Positions 35,501 to 42,979 of a DNA stretch of 44,504 nt are shown here, piece after piece. The notes below the pieces were generated by a model. The model saw only the letters and a program-made list of their open reading frames with translations, ran no database searches and was not told the origin of the DNA. A program made the translations under genes and the position numbers. Each line of letters begins with the position of its first letter. The stretch's first letter is position 1. This stretch comes from Mollicutes bacterium (lineage in GTDB: Bacteria; Bacillota_I; Bacilli_A; RF39; UBA660), in the NCBI GenBank assembly GCA_004552445.1, contig SFOJ01000008.1, forward strand, positions 1 to 44,504, written 5' to 3'.

Positions 35501-37381
35501 GATTTAGGTATAAATTATGCAGTTGAATTTGAAACAGCAGATGTTTATATAAATGGAAAATACAATGGAACATATTTGGTAACAAGTAAAGTAGAAAAAG
35601 ATGTTAATAGAGTAGATATTACTAAAAATGATAGTTTAATTGAAATAGATAATTATGTTGATACATATCAATTTACATCAAATATCTCAAAACATAAATT
35701 TACAATTAAATATCCTGATTTAGAAGACGAATCAAGCGAAATTCAAAATGAAAAAATAAAATCTAATAAAATCTTAATTGATAACTTAGAAAATAAAATA
35801 TATGATCCAAATGTAAGTTATGAAGAATTAAGTAAAATTATAGATATGGAATCTTTTGCGAAAGCTTATTGGATATTTGAAATATCAGAAAACTATGATG
35901 CTATGTATGGAAGTACATATATCTATACTAAAGATAATTTAATTCATATGGGACCAATGTGGGATTTTGATAATACATTGAATATGCTTTCTAAAAATAA
36001 TACATCATTAACCGATTACTATCTATTAGGTACAACTGGTGGTGCACAAGCTAAAAGAGTTCGTTGGTTCAACGAATTAATGAAAAGACAAGAATTTTCA
36101 GATTTAATTGATAAAATATTTTTAGAAAACATTGATATATTTAAAAATCTAGCAAACGAAGCATCTAAATATAATCAAAAAATTCAAAAAAGTGCATTGA
36201 TGAATTATTCAAGATATCCATATGACGCAATGAAAGCAGAAAAGCCATACTATATGGGTGGAAATAGTTTTGAAGAAGCATCAAATAATTTGATTTCATC
36301 AATTACAACAAGAATTAATTTCTATTTAAATGAATATAAAGATTTGAGTATAGAAAAAATAAAATATACAACACTTGATGTTAATAATAATACCATTACA
36401 GATACCATTGAAATAACAAATGATTTATTAATTAAATTACCAAATACACTTTTAGAAAATGCAGAAATAAGTTTAGTCGGAATTACCAAAGATAATAAAG
36501 AAATAGAACTTCCAACAATAAAACTTAGTAATGGTGTTTATCAAAATGAAATTTCAATTTCTAATAATGTTAGCATAAACTGTGATAAGAAAACAAATCG
36601 TAGTTTATATATGTTATCATTTGAAAGAAAAGAAAAAGAAATAAAAGAACTTAAAATTATAGCAAAACCTAACAAAACGATATATTATGAAAATGATAAA
36701 TTTGATAAAACTGGAATGGTAGTTCAGGCAATATATACAGATAATACTTATGAAGATATAACTGATTACAGTATTAATAAAAATATTTTATCATTAAGTG
36801 ATACAACTGTAGAAATTAGATATAAAAATAAAACAGTAAGCCTTTCTATTACAGTAAAAGAGAACAATACAGAAAATGTAAAGCCTGATGTAACTAAACC
36901 AGAGATAAACATACCAAATGATAAACCAGATAACGAAAAAGAATACACTTTTATATCAGGAGAAAATCAAATAATAGATAAAAATAATCATAATAAGTTA
37001 AGATTTGAAATAAATGCAGATTCAAAACTACTAAGTAAAATATTAATTAATGGCAAACAACTAAGTGAAAAAGATTACACAGTAGATAAAGATAAATTAA
37101 TTATAGAAATTGACAATGATTATTTATCTTCATTAAATAATCCAGAAAATACAGTTGAAATTGTTCTAACAAATGATCAAGTTATAAAAACTAAATTATT
37201 TATTAACGAAAAAAATATTGATAATCCAATAATTGATGATGAAAATAAAAATGAGCATGAAGAACAAATAACTAAAAAATCATTCAATAAAAATTGGTTA
37301 TATATATTGTTAATAATACCAATAATATATTTTATAATATTATTTGTTAAAAAGAAAAAAGAAGAAAAAGAAGAGATTTAA
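32519..37381 (+). CDS. Large surface protein with CotH kinase domain and C-terminal membrane anchor
   Basis: 1620 residues. N-terminal signal-type helix (~14-25), then two carbohydrate-binding-like beta regions beginning NGGFEN (to ~520). A GLUG/beta-helix-like segment follows at ~531-760 (GTEAEPYLIKNEEDF, IYDGAGHILNNINI). The CotH domain covers ~880-1270: MKGRGNATW near 938, GMKKSKTWLFI, SLTRSATFYKLA, and MGPMWDFDNTLN near 1144. CotH kinases phosphorylate proteins in spore coats or secreted enzymes; activity here is inferred. An Ig-like domain (~1380-1450), a Pro/Asp linker and an X2-like domain precede a membrane helix at ~1592-1611 and a basic/acidic tail. Everything before the last helix should be outside the cell. 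It lies between the two direct repeats. Confidence 0.88.
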   Translation: MKQSKRTVHLWKINIILLPLLFVGFSYVNNVENTHVSTTIGDYLSGVNNIINGGFENNSISSNYEYISIDGWNSVTHNNKILVSKNGQIPTEYFVEINSNLPNSYYKDIKLEKNKDYTFDLSHRSHIRSNTTGELTFDELAIIFGPKQTIDPSQNSNNKDQFMQITSWLKENTDEFAGNNISNKYVIYSSRFAEDGSFEKEGFSFTKTSEYTEKWFIWIAKSSTYNFFNYTVNFNSEELEECIVALSSVSSGYVGKDQTSYGNIVKSFKIYNDENILLDFDLQKIYEENQTLFSTITTKGYNTYDALNGTTPPITDNWWNVTESTKKIEFGYLSSSKNAYNLQEISRVSGFEGKQFIVADNIYQNIDIGDNKSLEVSFITKSLNLLPNKPNRIYIFNTTNVPSLNSKTKKTQLDLISEYLNKDYLAENNETNIIYTASFDDNGLFTVPIEEAFSDTLDSKHTVEIYYVEYPANTSDTWRKRSHFIDLKNTGIKNEISVYFNSNTYAGESNLLDNIEISYTTEKDLLDSEFEGKGTEAEPYLIKNEEDFIKFRTYAYNSKSEFLDIYFKQTANITFTSNLTSIEIPSFAGIYDGAGHILNNINITSSDSRTKASIFSELTGTIKNLGIINEKLTGWSTSGITDTITENGTIENCFVQATLTSTNLTDSYAAGLASAINKNARIINSYYYGTQSAATPFGIGAYRANSTPTFINVFSNMDPNISSYNATGSNPTITNSLTKTLGEMKSNEFINILNEYTNTDNSLVSWEFDTENGLPILVPDVLSPELKKLYVKNNNESNDLIWINSDNKYYLYLSKNIDRKNMITNYITNSNQIEVYAYDEANNLLGKIENDIPNDYFEKDKIIIKLKYKGNISTEYEVNIMQSDLPSVYLNLSPTEFETADDLLNKINNDPKHDTGFSGVAYIRNSNDELTTASFKKMKGRGNATWTYSKKPYQVKFNESISMLGMKKSKTWLFITNYTDGSLTRSATFYKLAQDLGINYAVEFETADVYINGKYNGTYLVTSKVEKDVNRVDITKNDSLIEIDNYVDTYQFTSNISKHKFTIKYPDLEDESSEIQNEKIKSNKILIDNLENKIYDPNVSYEELSKIIDMESFAKAYWIFEISENYDAMYGSTYIYTKDNLIHMGPMWDFDNTLNMLSKNNTSLTDYYLLGTTGGAQAKRVRWFNELMKRQEFSDLIDKIFLENIDIFKNLANEASKYNQKIQKSALMNYSRYPYDAMKAEKPYYMGGNSFEEASNNLISSITTRINFYLNEYKDLSIEKIKYTTLDVNNNTITDTIEITNDLLIKLPNTLLENAEISLVGITKDNKEIELPTIKLSNGVYQNEISISNNVSINCDKKTNRSLYMLSFERKEKEIKELKIIAKPNKTIYYENDKFDKTGMVVQAIYTDNTYEDITDYSINKNILSLSDTTVEIRYKNKTVSLSITVKENNTENVKPDVTKPEINIPNDKPDNEKEYTFISGENQIIDKNNHNKLRFEINADSKLLSKILINGKQLSEKDYTVDKDKLIIEIDNDYLSSLNNPENTVEIVLTNDQVIKTKLFINEKNIDNPIIDDENKNEHEEQITKKSFNKNWLYILLIIPIIYFIILFVKKKKEEKEEI

Positions 37382-37438
37382 TAAAGAAAACTTCTTAAAA
37401 CATATTTTAGAGAATTTTAAAAAGTACTAATCATATCA

Positions 37439-37575
37439 ATTCCTAGCAGCAAAAGATTTAAAATAAAAGTTGAAACAAAAAGGATTTATTAAAACATATA
37501 TTAGCAAAATATATGTTTTTTCATACAATAAGATAGGTGATTATATGGCTATAAAAGGAGTTGTTATAGATCCAG
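37439..37575 (+). repeat. Right copy of the 138-bp direct repeat, including a dead rdgB end
   Basis: 137 bp matching 31932-32069. The rdgB part carries a TAA after about nine codons and a one-base deletion. The terminator and amidase start are preserved. Weaker similarity seems to extend upstream to about 37413 with an ~8-bp insertion. Confidence 0.92.
37492..37522 (+). terminator. Terminator in the right repeat copy
   Basis: Same 11-bp stem as at 31986 (37492-37502 with 37508-37518), followed by T-run. It may end the CotH transcript. Confidence 0.75.
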
Positions 37576-37859
37576 GACATGGAGGAACTGATCCTGGTGC
37601 AATTTCAAATGGACTTAAAGAAAAAGATTTTACTTTACTTATTAGTAAATATATGTATGATAGATTAAAAGAACTTGGAGTACCTGTTAGATTAACAAGA
37701 GATAGTGATATAACACTAACTCCTAAAGAAAGAGTAGATAAAGTACAAAGTTTCTTCGGTAACAGTAAGGATGTAGTAGTTATTTCTAATCACTTAAATG
37801 CAGGTGGTGGCGAAGGCTCTTGTGGTAAATTAACTTTCTTCGAGAAATATATATATTAA
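37545..37859 (+). pseudogene. Truncated N-acetylmuramoyl-L-alanine amidase (amidase_3)
   Basis: ATG at 37545 after ATAGGTG is the true start; an in-frame upstream start at 37470 would only translate the dead rdgB piece. The 104 codons give the first half of an amidase_3 domain: VIDPGHGGTDPGA (zinc His), GLKEKDFTL (zinc Glu), RDSDITLTPKERV, and VISNHLNAGGGEG (zinc His). After GGGEG the sequence changes to unrelated residues and stops. The catalytic Glu and the rest of the domain (~80+ residues) are missing. So the gene was cut at about 37840, where the YobI/restriction-modification region begins. It probably has no amidase activity. Confidence 0.85.
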
Positions 37860-37871
37860 ATTACCAAAATA

Positions 37872-37880
37872 TGGTATAAT
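37872..37880 (+). promoter_or_regulatory. Extended -10 promoter upstream of the YobI-like NTPase
   Basis: TGgTATAAT, hexamer 37875-37880. The expected transcript start (~37887) lies just before the hairpin at 37895. Confidence 0.65.
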
Positions 37881-37894
37881 ACTATATATAAGAT

Positions 37895-37936
37895 AGCAGT
37901 ATCGTCTTATTTTAAGATGGATATTGCTTATTTTTT
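37895..37936 (+). promoter_or_regulatory. Attenuator-like terminator hairpin in the NTPase leader
   Basis: 15 base pairs (37895-37909 with 37913-37928, G-U pairs and one bulged G) with a 3-nt loop, followed by TTATTTTTT. It sits between the promoter and the ribosome site AAGGAAG (37942). Transcription should stop near 37936 unless read-through is allowed. Confidence 0.7.
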
Positions 37937-37958
37937 GTAGTAAGGAAGTGTTGTTATA

Positions 37959-40900
37959 ATGGATGAAAAAAGTAAAGATTATTTAAAATATTTAGATTTA
38001 TCGCCAACATCAAATGCAAGTGATATTGAAGAATATAGTGAAGCACTAAATTATTGTTTGAAAAATGATGATATATTAAATGTTGCTGTATCTGGTACAT
38101 ATGGCTCAGGTAAATCAAGTTTCCTTAAAACATATTTTTTTAAAAATGATGAATATAAAACTATAACAATTTCATTGGGAAATTACGAAAAAGGGAAAAC
38201 TAAAAAGAGCAAAGGTAAAGAAAATGAATATTATCAATCTATTGAAAAAAGTATATTGCAACAACTACTGTATCAAGTTGACAAAAGTGAAGTTCCATTA
38301 TCAAGATTTAAAAGAATTCATAAGTATTCTAAATTTAAATTATTTATAAAATCATTAATTACTTTTCTATTTTTGATTATTTTATTAATAATTATTTTTC
38401 CTAAAATTATTTCAAACTTTGGTAATAATTTTAATATAATAAATGATAATTTATCCTTTATACCAAGTTTTACTTTGTTTAAAATAAATATTAATAGTAG
38501 TTTAATAGTTTCAATTATTTTATTTATTATTGGATATATTTTTATAACTTATATATTTTATAAAATAGTAGAACTGTTAAGAAATAATGTTTCAATTAGT
38601 AAATTTAAATTTAAAGATGCCGAAATTGAAATTAATAATAAATCAGAATCAATTTTCAATAAGTATTTAGATGAAATTGTATACTTTTTTCAGGCAACAA
38701 ATTTTAATGTAGTTATTATTGAGGATTTAGATAGATTTGAAGATGCAACATTTATTATTCAAAAATTAAAAGAGTTAAATCAATTAATTAATTCATCTAA
38801 CAAAATTAATAATAAAGTAAAATTTATTTTTGCTATAAAAGATGATTTTTTTACTGAACCAAAGGAAAGAACAAAATTTTTTGATAAAATTATTCCTATA
38901 ATTCCTATATCATCTTATACTAATTCAAATGAAATAATTTGGGAAAAGTTTGAAAAAATATATGGTAAAAAAGACTTATATGGTAACATCACAAAAAAAT
39001 TTATTGATGATGTTTCAATCTTTATTGATGATATGAGAATAATAAATAATATAATTTCGGAATTCATAATATATCATGATAAGTTTATTGAAAAAAATTT
39101 AGATGATAAAAAATTATTTATTATGATAATGTATAAAAATTTATATCCAAGGGAATACTGTGATTTATTAATAGGGAAAGGAACTATTCCTAACACCTTT
39201 AAAAATATAAGTAGTAATATTAATAGAATTATTACAAGCATGAATGATGATATTGAAGAATTAAAGAATAAAAAGACTATTTCTATGAATGAACATTTAA
39301 AAAGTGTATCAGAATTAAAATATGCTTTAGTTTCTAGTTTAGTAGATTATACTAAATCCTATAGTGAACAGTATTTTTTATTCAACAACGCTAGGGTAAA
39401 TGTTGTTGATTTTATTAAAGATAATTTTAATATTTCTAGAGTTGTAGATGAAAAAGTTAACTTTGTATATAACACAAACTATCCTACAAGAACATTAACT
39501 GAAGAAGAAACTTTTAAATTGTTTAATGGAAAAAATAATTTTGTTAATAGATTGGAAACTTTAGAAAAAACAAAAGAAAAGAGGATTCAAGAAATTCAAA
39601 ATGATATTGATATAAATAATGCTAATATAAAAAATATAAAGGAAAAAGAATTAAGAGAATTAATAAAAGAATTTGGAGTTAGAAATTTTATAGATAGTAA
39701 AAATGAATTAGAAATATTTGCGTTAAGTAGAGGATATATCACTAATGATTATAACGATTACATATCAATATTTAAAGAGGGAAATTTAACATATAATGAT
39801 ATGAAATATATTAAATCAGTAAAAAAGAATGAAAAACTGGATTATTCATATCACTTGGATAACTTGGATGAAATTATTTCAAGGTTAGATCCTATGGATT
39901 TTTCAAATATTAATATTTTGAACAATAATTTATTAAATTATATAATAGATAAAGTTAAAAAATATGGCAATGAGTTTGAGAAGATTATGTCATTATTTGC
40001 TACTATATCTGATGATAATTATGAATTTATTGAACAATATGAATCATCTGAGGGATTTGATTACTTTTCCCAACAACTAATAATAAAGTCAAATAATTTG
40101 TGGAACTATATTTATAAAAATAAAGTGGGAAATGAAAAGTGTATTAATCAATGGATATTAAGGTTTTTAAAAAATAAAAGTTCACTTGATAATATTGATG
40201 ACAGTTTTATAGATTATATTAGTAATTATAAAGAATTTTTCCTAATAGATTCTAAAGAACAATTATTAATTTGCGTTGATTCTCTTAGATTATTAAATAT
40301 TAGATTTAATAATTTAAATTTTGATATTGATGATGAATTGTTTGATAAAGTTTATGAAAATAATTTATATGAATTAAATATACATATGATTACAGGAATA
40401 TTTAATAAATTTAATATAGAATTTGAAAATGTTTCTAGCAAGCTACTAACGGAGATTTACAATAATAAAAAATTAGAGTCTTTAAAAATATATATAACAA
40501 ATAATTTTGAACAATTTTTAAATAACTGTTATTTAAAAATTGATAAATATAATAATGATGAGAATGTATTAATTGAAATTTTAAATGATTCTTATGCAAC
40601 GACTGATGCAAAAGAAACAATTATACAGAAAGAAAATATTCAATTTAAAAATATCATTTTAATAGATGAATCACTTCATGACATACTAATAAAACATGAT
40701 AAAGTTGATTACAATTTAAATAATGTATTACAATTATATAAAGAATCAGAATTATTAACCGATTATATAATTACTATTATAAATAGTAAAAAATTAGATG
40801 CTAAAGAATTTAATACAATTTCTGATAAAGAGATTAAGAAAAAAATCGAATATGATATTGCGATAAGTAATAAAATATTGATTGATGTTTATAAAGTTTT

Positions 40901-41525
40901 TATTAAAGAGTTTGACGTAATTAATAATCTTAGTGAAAGCCAATTAGAAGAAACTAGATTACAAATATTAATAGAAAACAAAAAAATTGAGTTTAATGAA
41001 ATAAATTATAATTTTATAAAAGATAATTATGAAAGTTGTGTATATAAATTTATAAATACTAATAATGATGAATTTAAAAAAATCATTGAAAAAATTGATA
41101 TCACAGGATTAAATATATTAATTAATGATGATGTAGATTATTTACTTAAACAATATTTAGTAGATAACGGATTTGTTAATCTTTTAAATATAAATGAAAA
41201 CGATTTATATAAATTATTAATTGATAATGTTATTAATAATAATGATGATGCTGTTGATGCAAAAATTATCAACTCGTCAATTGATATTGATAATAAAATA
41301 AATTATTTGTTTAAAATTAAAGAAAAAATAGATGCCTCTAAATTGCTAAACTATGTTCAATTATTAGGAAATGATTATTCATCTATAGCATCACAATGGA
41401 AATCTGCAAATATTGATTATAATGAAAAGATGATTGATATTTTAGAGAAGCTAAGAATAGACGGATTAATTTCCTCGTATAAAAAAGGCAAGAATAATAA
41501 TATATTAATATTTAATAAGAGGTAA
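37959..41525 (+). CDS. YobI-like membrane P-loop NTPase
   Basis: 1188 residues. Walker A GTYGSGKSS at 46-54, two close membrane helices at ~125-150 and ~178-205 inserted in the NTPase domain, and Walker B VVIIEDLDRFED at ~251-262 with a following sensor region KFIFAIKDDFF. This combination matches the YobI-type, KAP-related NTPases. From ~450 to the end it is helical with many Asn/Asp/Ile repeats, likely an alpha-solenoid. KAP-related NTPases are membrane-tethered and several occur in defence loci; no activity of YobI itself is known to me. The gene follows the truncated amidase and is convergent with the methyltransferase gene, sharing a terminator. ATG 37959 follows AAGGAAG. Confidence 0.8.
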   Translation: MDEKSKDYLKYLDLSPTSNASDIEEYSEALNYCLKNDDILNVAVSGTYGSGKSSFLKTYFFKNDEYKTITISLGNYEKGKTKKSKGKENEYYQSIEKSILQQLLYQVDKSEVPLSRFKRIHKYSKFKLFIKSLITFLFLIILLIIIFPKIISNFGNNFNIINDNLSFIPSFTLFKININSSLIVSIILFIIGYIFITYIFYKIVELLRNNVSISKFKFKDAEIEINNKSESIFNKYLDEIVYFFQATNFNVVIIEDLDRFEDATFIIQKLKELNQLINSSNKINNKVKFIFAIKDDFFTEPKERTKFFDKIIPIIPISSYTNSNEIIWEKFEKIYGKKDLYGNITKKFIDDVSIFIDDMRIINNIISEFIIYHDKFIEKNLDDKKLFIMIMYKNLYPREYCDLLIGKGTIPNTFKNISSNINRIITSMNDDIEELKNKKTISMNEHLKSVSELKYALVSSLVDYTKSYSEQYFLFNNARVNVVDFIKDNFNISRVVDEKVNFVYNTNYPTRTLTEEETFKLFNGKNNFVNRLETLEKTKEKRIQEIQNDIDINNANIKNIKEKELRELIKEFGVRNFIDSKNELEIFALSRGYITNDYNDYISIFKEGNLTYNDMKYIKSVKKNEKLDYSYHLDNLDEIISRLDPMDFSNINILNNNLLNYIIDKVKKYGNEFEKIMSLFATISDDNYEFIEQYESSEGFDYFSQQLIIKSNNLWNYIYKNKVGNEKCINQWILRFLKNKSSLDNIDDSFIDYISNYKEFFLIDSKEQLLICVDSLRLLNIRFNNLNFDIDDELFDKVYENNLYELNIHMITGIFNKFNIEFENVSSKLLTEIYNNKKLESLKIYITNNFEQFLNNCYLKIDKYNNDENVLIEILNDSYATTDAKETIIQKENIQFKNIILIDESLHDILIKHDKVDYNLNNVLQLYKESELLTDYIITIINSKKLDAKEFNTISDKEIKKKIEYDIAISNKILIDVYKVFIKEFDVINNLSESQLEETRLQILIENKKIEFNEINYNFIKDNYESCVYKFINTNNDEFKKIIEKIDITGLNILINDDVDYLLKQYLVDNGFVNLLNINENDLYKLLIDNVINNNDDAVDAKIINSSIDIDNKINYLFKIKEKIDASKLLNYVQLLGNDYSSIASQWKSANIDYNEKMIDILEKLRIDGLISSYKKGKNNNILIFNKR

Positions 41526-41537
41526 TGTTATTGAATT

Positions 41538-41578
41538 AATAAAGGAAGATTAATAAATATCTTCCTTTATTCTTTTTC
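41538..41578. terminator. Strong bidirectional terminator
   Basis: 13-bp perfect stem AATAAAGGAAGAT (41538-41550) with ATCTTCCTTTATT (41559-41571), 8-nt loop, T-run. The right arm includes the methyltransferase stop at 41567-41569. Confidence 0.88.
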
Positions 41579-42808
41579 TATTATATTTTCTAATTCAATT
41601 CCTATTTTTTCTATAATTCCAACTACTAAGGCATTACCCATCATGAAGTTTCTTTTTTTATCTGTCATACCTGTATTAGTCCAGTTGTCTGGGAAACAAT
41701 TAATTCTTTCACATTCAATTGGAGTTAATAATCTAATTTTCTTAGTTTTATAATCTTCAACTATATGAGTAGTTCTACTTATTCCACCCTCGCTAGTTAA
41801 CATTGTTCTAGCTGGAACTTCTAAATTATCAGGACATGGCATTGCACCCTCAGTATAGAAATATTCTTCCCCATTAGGTTTAACTCTTGGAATCCTTTTA
41901 TTTCCTTTTAAGTATTTGAACTTTTTATATGCTTCATCACTCAAAAAGAATTTTTTATCAATTTCTTCATGTTGAATAATCTTCTTTAATGGGAATACTT
42001 CATCACAATTAGCTGACACTTTTGAAGTATATACTTTACCATTTATCATAATTCCAGCATTATAAAATTGTGCTTTGAACTTATCACTTACTTCAACTAA
42101 ATCTTTAAATGAATCTTTTGATAAATTAGTTGTATTAAATTCTAATTCTATATCTTTGATTGGAAATTGTTTAACAAACATTCCATCTTTAAAAATTATA
42201 TCTTTAGGATTACTCTTTGATAATGATTTATAATACTCTGTAGATTTATGATATGCAAATATAAATACTCTTCTTCTTTTTTGTGGTAAACCATATTCAC
42301 CTGCATTTATAACTCTCCATTGAACTGCATAACCATTATCTAAAAAACTTCTTAGTATAATACCAAAATCTCTACCTCTTTGTTTAGCAGGAGATAATAA
42401 TAATCTATCAACATTTTCTAATAAGACAAATGGTGGCTTTTTAGCTTTTAATATATCATTAATTGCCCACCATAAAACTCCTTTTTTACCTTCAATACCT
42501 TTACTATTTGAAAGCGTTTGAGCAACGGAGTAATCTTGACATGGAAATCCACCAACTAAAAGTGTATGGTCAGGAATTTCTTTTTTATTAACTTCAAATA
42601 TATCAACATTACTTGCATCTTTATCACCAAATCTTTTAACATAACAATCAAAAGCTTCTTGTGTTTTTGTTGCAGGTTCCCATTGATTAGCCCAAACAAA
42701 TTTCCAATCTCCATTTTCTTTAACTTTATCATTTATAAGTTCAACTTTATTTAAACCACATCTAAATCCACCAACACCAGCAAATAGCTCTACTACAGTT
42801 TTTTCCAT
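41567..42808 (-). CDS. DNA (cytosine-5) methyltransferase, Sau3AI-type (GATC)
   Basis: 413 residues from ATG 42808, which has the perfect site AGGAGGT; an in-frame upstream start at 42880 would add 24 residues across the promoter and is rejected. m5C motifs in order: I VVELFAGVGGFRCGL (7-19), IV GGFPCQDYS with catalytic Cys90, VI LLENVDRL (131), VIII GLPQKRRRVFI, then the variable target-recognition region (~200-340) and X GNALVVGIIEKIG at the end. It transfers a methyl group to cytosine C5. Specificity for GATC is inferred from its partner, a clear Sau3AI homologue. Two promoters upstream contain GATC in their -35 boxes. Confidence 0.93.
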   Translation of the reverse strand: MEKTVVELFAGVGGFRCGLNKVELINDKVKENGDWKFVWANQWEPATKTQEAFDCYVKRFGDKDASNVDIFEVNKKEIPDHTLLVGGFPCQDYSVAQTLSNSKGIEGKKGVLWWAINDILKAKKPPFVLLENVDRLLLSPAKQRGRDFGIILRSFLDNGYAVQWRVINAGEYGLPQKRRRVFIFAYHKSTEYYKSLSKSNPKDIIFKDGMFVKQFPIKDIELEFNTTNLSKDSFKDLVEVSDKFKAQFYNAGIMINGKVYTSKVSANCDEVFPLKKIIQHEEIDKKFFLSDEAYKKFKYLKGNKRIPRVKPNGEEYFYTEGAMPCPDNLEVPARTMLTSEGGISRTTHIVEDYKTKKIRLLTPIECERINCFPDNWTNTGMTDKKRNFMMGNALVVGIIEKIGIELENIIEKE

Positions 42809-42848
42809 GATTTTATACCTCCTGACATTGTTTATATTCACTAAATAT

Positions 42849-42877
42849 ATTATAATATATTTGATTGAAAAGATCAA
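42849..42877 (-). promoter_or_regulatory. Methyltransferase promoter P1, GATC in the -35 box
   Basis: Minus strand: TTGATC (42877-42872), 17-bp spacer, TATAAT (42854-42849). The GATC of the -35 box is the predicted methylation target. Confidence 0.8.
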
Positions 42878-42878
42878 C
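42868..42878. repeat. AAAAGATCAAC direct repeat, copy 1
   Basis: 11-bp repeat containing GATC; copy 2 is at 42911-42921, 43 bp downstream. Confidence 0.75.
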
Positions 42879-42891
42879 ATTTGACTATATT

Positions 42892-42920
42892 ATTATATAA
42901 TATTGACTTAAAAAGATCAA
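42892..42920 (-). promoter_or_regulatory. Methyltransferase promoter P2, GATC in the -35 box
   Basis: Minus strand: TTGATC (42920-42915), 17-bp spacer, TATAAT (42897-42892). Same form as P1, 43 bp upstream of it. Confidence 0.78.
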
Positions 42921-42921
42921 C
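42911..42921. repeat. AAAAGATCAAC direct repeat, copy 2
   Basis: Second copy of the GATC-containing repeat. On the plus strand it lies in the spacer of a weak candidate endonuclease promoter (TTGACT 42903-42908, 15 bp, TATACT 42924-42929). Confidence 0.7.
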
Positions 42922-42979
42922 CTTATACTTATATTTTAAACTAAATTTTTAATTATAACAAGATCGAAAGGAGAATTTT

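Noticed and set aside
32090..37438. Prophage or classical transposon between the direct repeats
   Set aside because: No transposase, integrase, phage structural gene or terminal inverted repeat is visible. The long, imperfect direct repeats are host genes rather than a short target duplication.
37950..37958. TATAAT next to the NTPase ATG as another leaderless promoter
   Set aside because: It overlaps the start codon itself, so transcription would begin inside the gene, and the ATG already has the ribosome site AAGGAAG.
42809..42880. Upstream start of the methyltransferase (24 extra residues)
   Set aside because: The extension would be translated across promoter P1, and the ATG at 42808 has a perfect AGGAGGT site and begins with the family's MEKTVVELFAG.
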